Source: Brevibacillus fortis (lineage in GTDB: Bacteria; Bacillota; Bacilli; Brevibacillales; Brevibacillaceae). Taken from it: 64,000 nucleotides of DNA. The stretch covers positions 1-64,000 of the forward strand of contig NZ_PXZM01000038.1 in NCBI RefSeq assembly GCF_003013395.1. The letters run 5' to 3'. Within the stretch, counting starts at the first letter, position 1; every line of letters starts with the position of its first letter. A program made the translations under genes and the position numbers. Below the pieces are notes generated by a model. That model was not told the DNA's origin and searched no databases. It was given only the letters and a program-made list of their open reading frames with translations. This document shows positions 27,428 through 38,300 of this stretch, piece by piece.

Positions 27428-28454
27428 TCGGATACATCCCCATTAATTTAGAATAGGACCAGCTCGCCACAACTGTATTTGGTTCCACACATTGCGGTGT
27501 GTCTGGCAGGTTCATTTGCATCAGACCTTTGCTCTCTCGGTAGGAATGGCTGTAGATCGTATCGATATAACGATCCCCTCGATCCGGCAATATGGCTACG
27601 ATATTGCATTCACTCCCGACTTGGCTCGCTAACCAGTTGGCTACTGCGTACACGGAACCCGAGCTGTTGCCAGCAAAAATATGCTCGTTACGGGCCAAAT
27701 GCAGCGTAGCCGCAAATGCCTCAGCATCGTTCAACCAATGCACTTCATCGATAATGGAAAAATCTACATTCTTGGCGACCAAACTGTTTCCCAAGCCACC
27801 TTGCAGACGCGTAGGCTGATCGGGCTGTCCGAATATCACACTCCCCGTTGCATCAACCGCCACGACGTGAAGGTCCTTATGATGACGCTTCAGTTCTCTG
27901 GCGGTCCCGGACAAGGAGCCTCCACTGCCGACTGCACCAACAAGCACGTCAATTCGTTCGAGGTCCTGTATCAACTCCGATGCCAGCGCAGCATATGCAC
28001 GCGGATTTTCCGGATTATCGTATTGGCGAGGCCAGAACGCTCCTGGATACTCCCTCATTAATTCTTGGAGTCGTTCCAGTCTGGCACTTTGCCATCCTTG
28101 TTTCCCCATCTGCGAAACCACGTGAACATGGCAGCCAAGCGAGGTCAACTTCGCATAGGTAATAGGGTCAATTCTCGGGTCAGTCACGATGTGTACGTCA
28201 TGCCCCAACTGACGCCCAACCAAGGCCAAGCCGCAAGCCAGCGTTCCAGACGAGCTCTCGATAATCGGCATGCCCTCCTGAAGTTCTCCTGACTGTATCG
28301 CCGCCAAGACCGATTGCTTGGCCACACGATCCTTCATACCGAACGGATTCATTAACTCAAGCTTTGCAAATACGGAACCCACTGCCCTTTCATCAAGTCT
28401 CAGCTTGACCAGAGGGGTGTCCCCGATTGTATCTGCCATCTGTTCATACCGCAT
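27402..28454 (-). CDS. Cysteine-synthase-like PLP enzyme (DabA/SbnA type)
   Basis: A 350-residue fold-II PLP enzyme. PFGMKDRVAK carries the Schiff-base Lys, ESSSGTLACGLA is the substrate-carboxylate loop and GAVGSGGSLSGTA is the phosphate-binding loop. The family replaces the beta-substituent of O-acetyl- or O-phospho-serine/threonine with a nucleophile. Next to a GHMP amino acid kinase and an argininosuccinate-lyase homologue it matches the set proposed for 2,3-diaminobutyrate in friulimicin-type clusters: the enzyme would exchange the phosphate of O-phosphothreonine for the amine of an amino acid donor such as aspartate. It overlaps the lyase gene by 11 nt. It is not likely to be the housekeeping CysK because of this context. 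Confidence 0.85.
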   Translation of the reverse strand: MRYEQMADTIGDTPLVKLRLDERAVGSVFAKLELMNPFGMKDRVAKQSVLAAIQSGELQEGMPIIESSSGTLACGLALVGRQLGHDVHIVTDPRIDPITYAKLTSLGCHVHVVSQMGKQGWQSARLERLQELMREYPGAFWPRQYDNPENPRAYAALASELIQDLERIDVLVGAVGSGGSLSGTARELKRHHKDLHVVAVDATGSVIFGQPDQPTRLQGGLGNSLVAKNVDFSIIDEVHWLNDAEAFAATLHLARNEHIFAGNSSGSVYAVANWLASQVGSECNIVAILPDRGDRYIDTIYSHSYRESKGLMQMNLPDTPQCVEPNTVVASWSYSKLMGMYPNEQTLSVR

Positions 28455-29970
28455 CTACGCTCACGTCCTTCCCTTGCTTGCCAGAAAGAAACCTCTTCAT
28501 TACCCTCTCCCGCCTTTCTTCGATTGCCTGCAATTGCCCTTGTCGATCTTGCCACTCCAGTTGAAGCTCCTCTGCAAGCTCCCTCTGTGCTGTCAGCATT
28601 TGCTGTACTTCTTCTGGATTTGTAGAGCCCGTTGATTTCTTGGCGTACAAGCCCCCCTGCACATCGAAGGAAGCAGCGAGGAGTGCAGCCGTATCCGGTA
28701 CTTGAAAGCCTGCTTCCGCGCAAGCTTCATTGAGTAGCCGTGGGTCTCCCGGCTCCGGCGATACACCGTGTTCCAGTGCGCGAACGATGTATCGGCCTGC
28801 GATTACCTGCGCTGTGCGATACGGAATCTCGTGCTCCAAAGTCAGCAAATTCGCAAGTGTGAATCCGCCAAAAAAATCTCTTCGGCATATACTGAGCAAC
28901 CGCTCTTCATTGAATTGCAAATGATCAATAACCGCTTTTAACAGGCGCAGCAACGTCTTCGTCTGTTGAAATAGCGTCAGCAGATGAGTACCGGCCTCTT
29001 TCGATGTCTCCACTAAATTTGTGAAAGCCGTATTTCGTTGCCCAAGGAGCATGTCCATATAAAACGCAGGCAGGTGGGCACTTTTGCCTCTAATTCGTTC
29101 CAAAATCGGATAGTTCTTTTTCTGTGGCATGGCAGAAGATATTCCTGATAGCTCATCAGGCAATTGGAGGAAGTTCATTTCGCTGCTGCCCCATTGAATC
29201 AAATCCGTTACAAACCGCGAGACCAGTACCGAGAAGGTAGACAGCTCACCAGCTATTCTCAAAACCCATTCCCGAGACGCGACCGCCGACAGCGCATTCG
29301 TTCGGGGCTGTCGAAACCCGAGCAGCTTGGACAACCGTTGACGGTTCCACGGCAGTTCTACACCTGCCATAGCCCCTGCCCCAAGCGGGCACTGATTCAT
29401 TTCGTCATAGATTTGTATCCATCGATTCATGGCTTGCAAAAATTCACCGTTAATAGAGGAAAGATAGAATCCAGGAGTAATCATTTGTGCGGATTGGTAG
29501 TGGGTATATCCTGGCATGGGAACTGAACGATATTGAACAGCCAGTGTATGCATCGATTGGATAAGCTGTCCCAATTCTCCCGTGGTCTCCAGCCATTGCG
29601 CACGACCAAACATCACCTGAGCGCATGCTTGGACATCATTGCGGCTGCGATCCATATGCCAACACGGTACTGGTCCTGGGAGCAAACCTTCGATATGTCG
29701 CTCGAGGGCAAAAGAGATATCAGACATGTTCCTTCCGGGATCAGGAGCTACCGTATCATGTGTAGCAGCCTGAAGTGCTTTTGCGATATGCAAAGCGTCT
29801 CGTCGCGTAATCAAGCCCATTCTGACATATTCCAAAAGCATGGCGAATTCAATCTGAATATACCCAGGCAACAAATGATCGCGTTCATATTTGAACTGCG
29901 GTTCCAATACTTCATCATGCAAGAGGCGGCTTGGTGTCGAAGCAATTCTGCCCGTTAATTTTACACTCAT
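28444..29970 (-). CDS. Argininosuccinate-lyase-like enzyme (DabB type)
   Basis: A 508-residue member of the fumarase/aspartase/argininosuccinate lyase superfamily. The signature loop is present as SGISSAMPQKKNYPILE (GSSxMPxKxN form). HMDRSRNDVQ and PGYTHYQSAQ match argininosuccinate lyase conserved regions. These enzymes remove fumarate from N-substituted aspartates. Here it would release 2,3-diaminobutyrate from the aspartate adduct made by the PLP enzyme. The C-terminus has a Gln/Glu-rich helical extension of about 40 residues. There are no other arginine genes nearby, which argues against a role in arginine synthesis. Confidence 0.85.
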   Translation of the reverse strand: MSVKLTGRIASTPSRLLHDEVLEPQFKYERDHLLPGYIQIEFAMLLEYVRMGLITRRDALHIAKALQAATHDTVAPDPGRNMSDISFALERHIEGLLPGPVPCWHMDRSRNDVQACAQVMFGRAQWLETTGELGQLIQSMHTLAVQYRSVPMPGYTHYQSAQMITPGFYLSSINGEFLQAMNRWIQIYDEMNQCPLGAGAMAGVELPWNRQRLSKLLGFRQPRTNALSAVASREWVLRIAGELSTFSVLVSRFVTDLIQWGSSEMNFLQLPDELSGISSAMPQKKNYPILERIRGKSAHLPAFYMDMLLGQRNTAFTNLVETSKEAGTHLLTLFQQTKTLLRLLKAVIDHLQFNEERLLSICRRDFFGGFTLANLLTLEHEIPYRTAQVIAGRYIVRALEHGVSPEPGDPRLLNEACAEAGFQVPDTAALLAASFDVQGGLYAKKSTGSTNPEEVQQMLTAQRELAEELQLEWQDRQGQLQAIEERRERVMKRFLSGKQGKDVSVDAV

Positions 29971-30042
29971 GCAAAAAATACACCTCGCTTCCGACTGAGT
30001 AACGATACAACCTGGAGTTGAGACAAAAGGTGAGAGAATGTA

Positions 30043-31314
30043 CTAAAAAGAAATACCTCCTGATTTCTGTTCCGTATATTCGTAGCTTTGTTCTTTCTTC
30101 ATTCGCAAGTGTGGATTCAGCAGCATGAGAACCACAATGAGAAGTCCCGCTCCGCCAATGATTCCAAATATCGTAAAAATGGAAACAATACCAGTAGTCA
30201 GACCGACCAGAAAAACAGAGACTGGCATAGCGCACAGAACCATTACACTAATCAAGCTCGATGCTCTTCCCAAAACTTCTTTTGGCACCATCAAGGTGAT
30301 CAACGTACTCATTTTGATATTGACAAATGCCGAGCCTATTCCATTCACGAATACACATATGACTTGCCAAACAAGCGGAATGCCAAACGCAAACATCCCG
30401 ATTCCGATACTGAACAGACTAATTCCACAGCAAATGTAAATAATCGCATCATATCGATTCAAATAATTAATACATAGAGATCCAAGCAAAATTCCGATAA
30501 AAAAGCTGATCTCGAGCATAGCCAATTCGGTAACATTTGCAACGACCAGTGGCAGCAAGATCGCTTCTGGAGCCGTCAAAAAATTGAGGATGGTAAAATA
30601 AATCATGCAGTTTCGCAAAAAGTCATGCTTTGTAATCGCATGGATTCCATCCTTCAAATCCGTCATGATCATCCTTGCTGTAAACTCACTGACTGTAGAT
30701 AGGACAAGCTCCTTCTCGTTAATCAATAAAATGATCAGTGCACCTAATAGATAGGTGATGACATTCAAAATAAACGCATATTCCATTCCAAACACGATCA
30801 ACCCCGCTGCCAATGCCGGAGCCGCCAAATTTACAACCGTTTGAATCATCTGTGATAAACTTTGGGCTTGCGTCATGTATTGTTCGGGAACCAGTGTCCG
30901 TATAGCTACCGTGAGTGCAGGCCTGAAGAAGGCACTGACCGTGGTCAGCAAAACGGCAATGATGATTAGTACAGCAGGATGTAGCATATTAAACAGGAAC
31001 AACAGGACGATGCATAAAATGAGGACTGCTCTCAATGCATGCGAAACGACCATGATCATCTTTTTATTTCCTCTGTCAACAAACACGCCAGCGAACAATC
31101 CGAATATGATCAAGGGAATCGTCTCCGCTGCCAATAAAACCGCCATTAACAAAGGACTTTCCGTCAAAACCTTCATTAGCCAAATAAGCGCTAATCGATA
31201 CACTCCATCTCCCATATTCGAGACAAATTGCGAAAAGATTAAATAGCGATAACTTTTCAAGCCAAGCAACGCCCGAAAAGATACCTTTTCATTAACGCTT
31301 ACTGGCTGTTCCAT
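30043..31314 (-). CDS. MFS exporter of the peptide cluster
   Basis: A 423-residue transporter with about 12 membrane helices and motif A as GLFAGVFVDRGNKKM, similar to the MefA/EntS-type (MFS_3) group of efflux proteins. It lies between the GHMP kinase and lyase genes in the same direction, so it is the natural candidate for export of the peptide and for self-protection. There is no ABC exporter in the cluster. Spacing to its neighbours is about 70-90 nt on each side. Confidence 0.87.
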   Translation of the reverse strand: MEQPVSVNEKVSFRALLGLKSYRYLIFSQFVSNMGDGVYRLALIWLMKVLTESPLLMAVLLAAETIPLIIFGLFAGVFVDRGNKKMIMVVSHALRAVLILCIVLLFLFNMLHPAVLIIIAVLLTTVSAFFRPALTVAIRTLVPEQYMTQAQSLSQMIQTVVNLAAPALAAGLIVFGMEYAFILNVITYLLGALIILLINEKELVLSTVSEFTARMIMTDLKDGIHAITKHDFLRNCMIYFTILNFLTAPEAILLPLVVANVTELAMLEISFFIGILLGSLCINYLNRYDAIIYICCGISLFSIGIGMFAFGIPLVWQVICVFVNGIGSAFVNIKMSTLITLMVPKEVLGRASSLISVMVLCAMPVSVFLVGLTTGIVSIFTIFGIIGGAGLLIVVLMLLNPHLRMKKEQSYEYTEQKSGGISF

Positions 31315-31404
31315 TTCGATAATCCTCTCCCACTCAGAACGGAATCAATTTTGGGGGAAGATGACTCCCGAGTATGTCAGAAGTCATCTCTTGGATCTGA
31401 TCCT

Positions 31405-32304
31405 CTACGTGTGGTAAACATGCACTTCTTTATTCCATTCACTTAAACATCTATACCCCCATTCCAGCTTTTTATAGAAGTCAGGTTCTTCTTTCAACAA
31501 TAAAATACCTAGGCTGGTCCCACTGTGTGCAACAACGGTACCTAACCCTCCGATTTTCTCGTTGATCTCCATCACTTCCGACAAACGTTTTTTGGGCAGA
31601 ATTTTTTGATTCAATATCGCACTTCTGGATGACACGGCACCGATCGTGTGGACATCCCTTTCTCTGATCGCTTTCGAAATCTTTTGTAATAGGAGACTGT
31701 ATTCCATCTTTTCCGCATGGGTATACGGTTTTGTTTGCTTGTTAAACTCAATCGTATCGATTGTTCCCCCCTCATCAATGCTTACAATGCACAATGGCGG
31801 GAGCTCCCCAATATATTCTCGTAGCTTGACTTCCTTATGGTAGTAAGCAACAGCCCCTTCATACATAACTCCGTCAGTCGGCTCTATCGTAGATAGAAAT
31901 AACTCCAATAAAGCAGGCTCCATTTTTATATGAAAACAATTTTCTACCGCTCTTGCGGCAGCCACCAAATCTGCTGATGAACTTGCCATGCCTTTTCCTA
32001 CGGGGAGCTCAGAATTGATCTCTAAAATTCCGCCTGGCGGAAAGCCATAATGTTTTACTATTTTTTCTACGAGGCTTTTCGATTTTTGCTTAGAACGAGG
32101 TACGATGACGATCTCTTGTAAGCTTGGAATCGAATAAAAAGTAGCATAGGAAGCATTTTTTATAGGCAAAGTCACTAGAAAATCCCGATTATTTTCCCCG
32201 AGAATACCCTGCAGAAGCTCCCCAAAAGTACCGTTGGCTGCACCCATTCCTATGTCTGTTGTTTGAGGAAAATTACGAATGGAACTCGTCTTTATCATGC
32301 TCAT
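31405..32304 (-). CDS. GHMP kinase, threonine-kinase-like (DabC type)
   Basis: A 299-residue kinase of the GHMP family. The ATP loop is PVGKGMASSSAD (residues about 99-110), and GAANGTFGELLQG at the N-terminus plus GTVVAHSGTSLGIL near the end are typical of L-threonine kinases such as PduX. It would phosphorylate the hydroxyl of threonine (or serine) to make the leaving group needed by the cysteine-synthase-like enzyme. It starts 13 nt after the last synthetase gene behind a G-rich ribosome binding site. No cobalamin genes are nearby, so a PduX role in vitamin B12 salvage is unlikely. Confidence 0.87.
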   Translation of the reverse strand: MSMIKTSSIRNFPQTTDIGMGAANGTFGELLQGILGENNRDFLVTLPIKNASYATFYSIPSLQEIVIVPRSKQKSKSLVEKIVKHYGFPPGGILEINSELPVGKGMASSSADLVAAARAVENCFHIKMEPALLELFLSTIEPTDGVMYEGAVAYYHKEVKLREYIGELPPLCIVSIDEGGTIDTIEFNKQTKPYTHAEKMEYSLLLQKISKAIRERDVHTIGAVSSRSAILNQKILPKKRLSEVMEINEKIGGLGTVVAHSGTSLGILLLKEEPDFYKKLEWGYRCLSEWNKEVHVYHT

Positions 32305-32317
32305 AGAGGCCCCCCAA

Positions 32318-35300
32318 TTAAATGGATATCGTTTCTGCAGGATGATAGTTCTTCATAAAATAATCAAAGAATTCCATCTTGTTAAATTGACTTTTATTCG
32401 TACTAATAAACACCCCCAGATTCTTTTCTGGCAGCAACCACAAGAAGGAGTTAAATCCGATTACCTCGCCTGCTTTGGCCAAAATATTTTCATGGTCATA
32501 ATCAGGATGGAATTTCGCAGTGAAGCCATATCCTGTATAAGCCCCTTGTGGGTGTAGCACCGCTTTACTGGTGAACATTTTGGCAATCGAATCTTCTTCT
32601 AGCACCCTTTCTGTCCCATAAGCGCCTTTGTTTAATAGAGTCAGCATCCATTTTTCCATATCATGCCCAGTAGAGAGCAGGCTGCCATCAGGAGAGTCCG
32701 CAGGGCTAAAATCGTACCTTTGAATCGGATTGTTTTCCAGATCATAGCCTGTTGCCAGCTTCGACTCCAACTCTGGCTGCAAAAGAAAACTACTCTTCTT
32801 CATTTCGAGAGGCGTAAAGATTTTCTCACTGACATAGCGATGGAAGGGAACGCCAGTCACTCTTTCTACTAGATATCCTGCCAGCATAAAGGAGAAATTC
32901 TCATTGCAGTATTGTTCCCCAGGTTGATAAATAACGGTTGGCATATAGCGGTGAATGTATTCCCGCAAGGTTAAGGATTCACCCTCGCCGAAATGATAGC
33001 TTTGGTCATTTCCCGTAAATGGCTCATCAAATCCCGCTGTGTAACTGAGTAAATGCTCAACTGTCAGTGGTCCTTCGACCTTTCTCGGTATTTCCATATC
33101 AACTAGATACGGCTGGATATCATCGTTCCATCCAATAAGCCCCTGCTCCACGAGCTGGAGGATGGCAGCGACTGTGACAATTTTGGATATCGAACCTACC
33201 TTCATGACCGTATCATCCGCACTCATCAGCATTCTTTCGTTTCGATTCGCATATCCATATGCTTTCTTTAGTTGCACTTGACCATTATGGACGACAACCA
33301 CGATGGCACCCGGAAGATCATTCATCATGGAAGCATCAAAATATCCATCTACTACTCCCTCGAAATCTACCGATTCTCCAGGGAATCCGTGGTCAGAGCT
33401 GTTGTGTAATTTCGTCATGCAGTGTTGAATGATTTCACATAAGCTTTCCTGAAGGCATGTCGCTAATCGGTCTATGGTTTCATTTTTATACTGGTTCTCG
33501 CTGTAAGCTACCATAAAATGAAAACGTCCCTGTAACACGACGCATTCAATATCGATCTTGCATTCTCGGGTCTGATCAAGACTCATAGATTCTCCACCAG
33601 AAAATGCGGACAATTGAATGTCTCCCTCTTCTTCTTTTCGCTCCAGATCAAACTGCCCTAAATAATTAAAGCTGATCTCAGGCGTTATGTTGTTCTTTTG
33701 CCGATTTGCCGCCAAATATTTTAATATCCCGTAGTGAATTCCTTTATGAGGGATTTGGCGTACATCCTTTTTCATTTTATGGATGATAGCAGACAGACTC
33801 TGTTCGTTGCCAACGTCTACAATCACTGGATATTCACTTGTAAACCATCCCACTGTGCGGTTAATCTCCACATCAGGTAGAATCGATTCCCTTCCGTGCC
33901 CTTCCATATTGATGGCGAATCGATCGATATTCGCCCATTTCTTAAAAGCCATCCCGATGGCAGACAACAACAACTCATCTATTTCCGTGTGATAAGCGCG
34001 ATTGGCTTGCTTCAACAATTCTCTGGTCTGTTGCTCATTCAGCATGATCGTTTTTGTCTTGGTTTGCTTCCGCAGAGGTTTCCATTCAACGTAATCGGTT
34101 GGCAGCGATTGTATTTCCATCTCCTCGACACGATTCCAATAGGTACGCTCGCCCTCGATTCTTTCGCTATGGGCATATTCGTTCAGTTTTTGCGCCCACA
34201 ACTGGTATGAATCGCTCTTTAGAGGCAACGTCATCGCTTTGTCTTGGAGGAGCTGTAGATACGCTCTGTTGAAATCCTCGATTACTATCCGCCACGATAC
34301 CCCGTCTACGAGTAAATGGTGAACCGCCATCAGCAGATGATCGCCATCCGCACATTGGAATAGCCCCAACCGAATGAGTGGACCATCAAAAATATGAAGA
34401 CGGGATTGTATTTCGGTGCATTGCGCATCCATCACTTGATGTGTCTTTTCCGCGGTGCTATTTCGATAGTCCCAAACTTCCAGACTGTACATGTCGTCGC
34501 TTTCGCTGACCCCTCGGTTATAGGCTTCATAGCCCGTCTCCGTTTCGCGGAATACCATTCGTAGAGCGTCATGGTGTCGTAGGAGCTTTTCGATTACTTT
34601 GCGAACCAGACTCTCATCAAAACGGTCTTTTCGATAGAGCATAAACGATTGGTTATAGTGATGTGGATGCTGATTGTGCTCCTGAAAAAACCAATGCTGA
34701 ATCGGGGTCAGCTGTACAGCACCCTCAATATCCCGTTGATCTATTTTCCTTTTCATCGGTTTCAGTCTTGTACCCAGTTCTGCTATCGTTGGATATTTAA
34801 AGAGATCTCTGATTTCCATCTTGTATCCCAAGGCGGATAATTGAGAGGCAACTTGTATGGACTTAATCGAGTCCCCGCCAAGCTCAAAGAAATTATCCAT
34901 AATCCCAACCTGCTTCTCATGTAAAACGCCTTGCCAAACGGATACCAATGTCTTTTCGATCTCCGTTTGGGGTTCAACAAATTGCCTATCATTGTGTAGC
35001 GTTATGTTGAGTTCTGTTAACGCTTTTCGATCAATCTTTCCATTCGGGGTCACTGGTATCTCATCTAGCTGAACGAAATAAGAAGGTACCATGAACGCCG
35101 GCAACACTTTTCGTAGCGCCTCTCTCATCAAGCTTGTTTCCAGCACTTGCGCAGCCACATAAAAGGCAACCAGCCTCTTTTGACCTGATTCATCCTCTCT
35201 GGGGATTACGACAGCTTCGCGAATTTTGCTTGTTTTTAACAATGCCGCTTCGATTTCTTCCAATTCGATGCGATTCCCACGGATCTTGACTTGATTATCG

Positions 35301-38300
35301 AATCGCCCTAAAAATTCGATGTTTCCGCTGGGGAGCCATCGAGCCATATCCCCTGTCTTATACAATTTTTCACCCATACAAAATGGATTCTGAACAAATT
35401 TTTCATTCGTCAAATCTGGTTGCTTGAAATATCCCCTTCCTACTCCCCGTCCACCGATGTACAGTTCGCCAGGAATCCCCACAGGCACTACATTGCCGCT
35501 CGCATCCAAAATATACATTTTCACTCCTGGCAACGGCTTGCCAATCGGTAAAAACTTGTAATGTTGCTGTGTCTCTTTCTCGTAATAGGAAGCATCAATG
35601 GTTGCCTCCGTCACACCATAGCTGTTGATGATGCGCATGGTGTGGCCGTACCTGTCTACAAGGTTGTGGAATACATGCAACGGGCATTGATCCGATCCCA
35701 GAATGAGTATTTTCATAAAATCCATGGTGAGGCCCTTCTCATAAATATCGTTCATGAGAGGGATCAGAAGGACCGGAGTGGATTCAAACAGGTTGATTTC
35801 GTGCTTTTCCATCAGCTGATAAATCCGTTCCAAATCAATTCTTGCTTCTGCTGGGCAAATGACCAGCTTTCCGCCGTATAACAGACTCCGTATATAATCT
35901 CCGGTAAAAACATCAAAAGCAAAGCTCGCCCATTGCAAGCATCTGACCGGAAATTCGTCCAGCTTGTATTCTTGCTTCCATGCCTGTGCAAGCGCTTGAA
36001 GCTGTCGATGCTCGATCATGACTCCCTTTGGCTTACCTGTAGTACCAGATGTATAAATGACATAGGCTAGCTGATCGAGCTGAGTGGATAATCCCAGATT
36101 GGTATCTACAGAATGATAGGATTCATGGTCATCGAGTATGATTATTTTTTTGTCAAAATCGACTTTCTCTCTGATCGCCCGATGCAGCAGTAAAACTTCC
36201 GCTCCCGAATGCTCCAGCATGTACCGAATCCGCTCTTCCGGATATTCAGGATCAATCGGAACGTAGGCTCCGCCTGCTTTTAAAATCGCCAATACACCGA
36301 CGACCATCTCCATCGATCTTTCAGCCATGATGCCCACCAATTGATTGGCGCAGACACCCTCCGCTACCAATGTTCGTGCTAGTTGATTGACCCGTTTATT
36401 CAGTGTGGAATAGGACAGCTCTTGCTCTTCGAAAACGACAGCAATATGATCTGGGGTTCTCGCACTTTGCTCTTCGAACAGCTCAATGATCGTTTTCTTT
36501 TCATCCCCATCGGTAAACTGTACGTCTATAAATCCGCTTACCGTGGCCTGTTTTTCTTCTACGGACAATAACTCTATCTGTTTGAGAAAAATCGTTGGCA
36601 GATTCGCCACCTGTTCGATGATGTTACACAAATAGCCAAGCATCCGTTGAACGGTTTCTGGCTGAAATAAATCTGTCCGATATTCGATGCTAAGGCCCGC
36701 CCCATCTTCTTGATCCAGACATACAAGCGACAAATCAAAGTTGGTCATGGAATTATAGGATTCGACTGCTTTCATTTCCAAACTGCTAATTTTTCCGTCT
36801 TCCTCTAACTTTTCAATATATTGGAACATAAAAGAAAAAATAGGATTGCGGCTCACATCTCGCTCAGGGTTAATTTTCTCGACCAATTTATCGAATGGAT
36901 ATTCATTATGCGCGTATGAGTCCAGCGCCAGCTGTCTGCAAGCCTGTAGCGCTTCAACAAATGTGTGCTCCATGTTCACTTCAAGTCTCAAAGGAAGAGT
37001 GTTTACAAAGAAGCCGATGACCTCTTCGATCTCCATGTTGTTTCTTCCGGCTTCCGGAGTACCGATGATAATATCCTGTTGATTGGTCAGCTTGGACAGC
37101 CATATGCTGACAGCGGATAAAAACACCATAAACATGGATGCATCATACTGCTGGGCAATCTCTCGCACACGACCGAAAATACTTTCCGGAAGATGATAAG
37201 ATTCCACTGCCGAGAAAAATGTTTGTACAGGCTGACGCTGATAGTCTGTAGGCAAGTCCAATACGGGAATTTCTTTTTGGAATGTCTTCAGCCAGTACGC
37301 TTCTGATTCTGCCAGCTCTCCGTGATTGATTGCATGGTTTTGCCAGACTGCATAATCTTTGTACTGAATGTTCAAAGCAGGTAGTACTGGATCGATTCCT
37401 TGCTGCAAGGATTCGTAAATCTGGCTGAAATCCTTCAGTAATATCCCCCATGACCACTGATCACTGATCATATGGTGCATGTTCAGCAGCAATGTATATT
37501 TTTCGTCCGCCACCTTGCATAGCTTCACGCGAAACAATGCATCGTTCTCAAGGTCAAAGTACGTCTCCGACTCTTGTTGCATGACCAGCTTTACGGCTTC
37601 TTGCCTCGAGGCTACTGACTGCTTGGAAAAGTCAACAAATGTATAAGTAAAATCATGATTCCGCAGCACCTGTTGCACCGGGTGGCCGTCTTTTACCAGG
37701 AATTTCGTTCGCAGTACTTCATGTCTTTGAACCAAGAGCGAAAATGCCTTATGCAGGATACGCTCCTTCAAGGGTCCCGTTATATGGTAAATCGTCGGCA
37801 TATTGTATGCTGTGCTTTGAGGTTCCAGCTGCTGAATAAAAAATAATCTCCGCTGGGCATGTGAAACCGGGTAGTAATCCTTCTCTTCTGCCTTGCGTAT
37901 CGTTGCTCGATCATGCCTGGTATGAGACTGACCCATTGACGATTCTTCCCTGTGAGCCAGCAGGGAGGATAACTCGCGAATCGTGCGATGCTCAAACAAA
38001 TCTTTGATCGTAACTTCTATGCCCAACTCTTTTTTCATTCGCAAGCGAACCTGAATCGTTTTCATAGAGTGCCCGCCCAGTTGAAAAAAATCATCATCGA
38101 TCCCCATGTCATCTATGCTGAGCACTGTACTCCAGATCGTTGCTAGCCTTCGTTCCAAATCGTTACGAGGTGGGACGTATGCTTCTGTCTTGGTTTGCAC
38201 CGTATCCACCGCTGGCAATGCTTTTTTATCTACCTTTCCGTTTCGATTCAAAGGCATCGCATCGAGGATCATGATACGCTCTGGAATCATATATTCCGGC

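Noticed and set aside
28444..29970. Annotation as arginine-biosynthetic argininosuccinate lyase
   Set aside because: No argG or other arginine genes nearby; overlap with the PLP synthase gene and the kinase context point to diamino acid synthesis.
32351..33367. Beta-lactamase resistance gene
   Set aside because: The domain is continuous with the NRPS reading frame, has no signal peptide and follows an epimerase domain.
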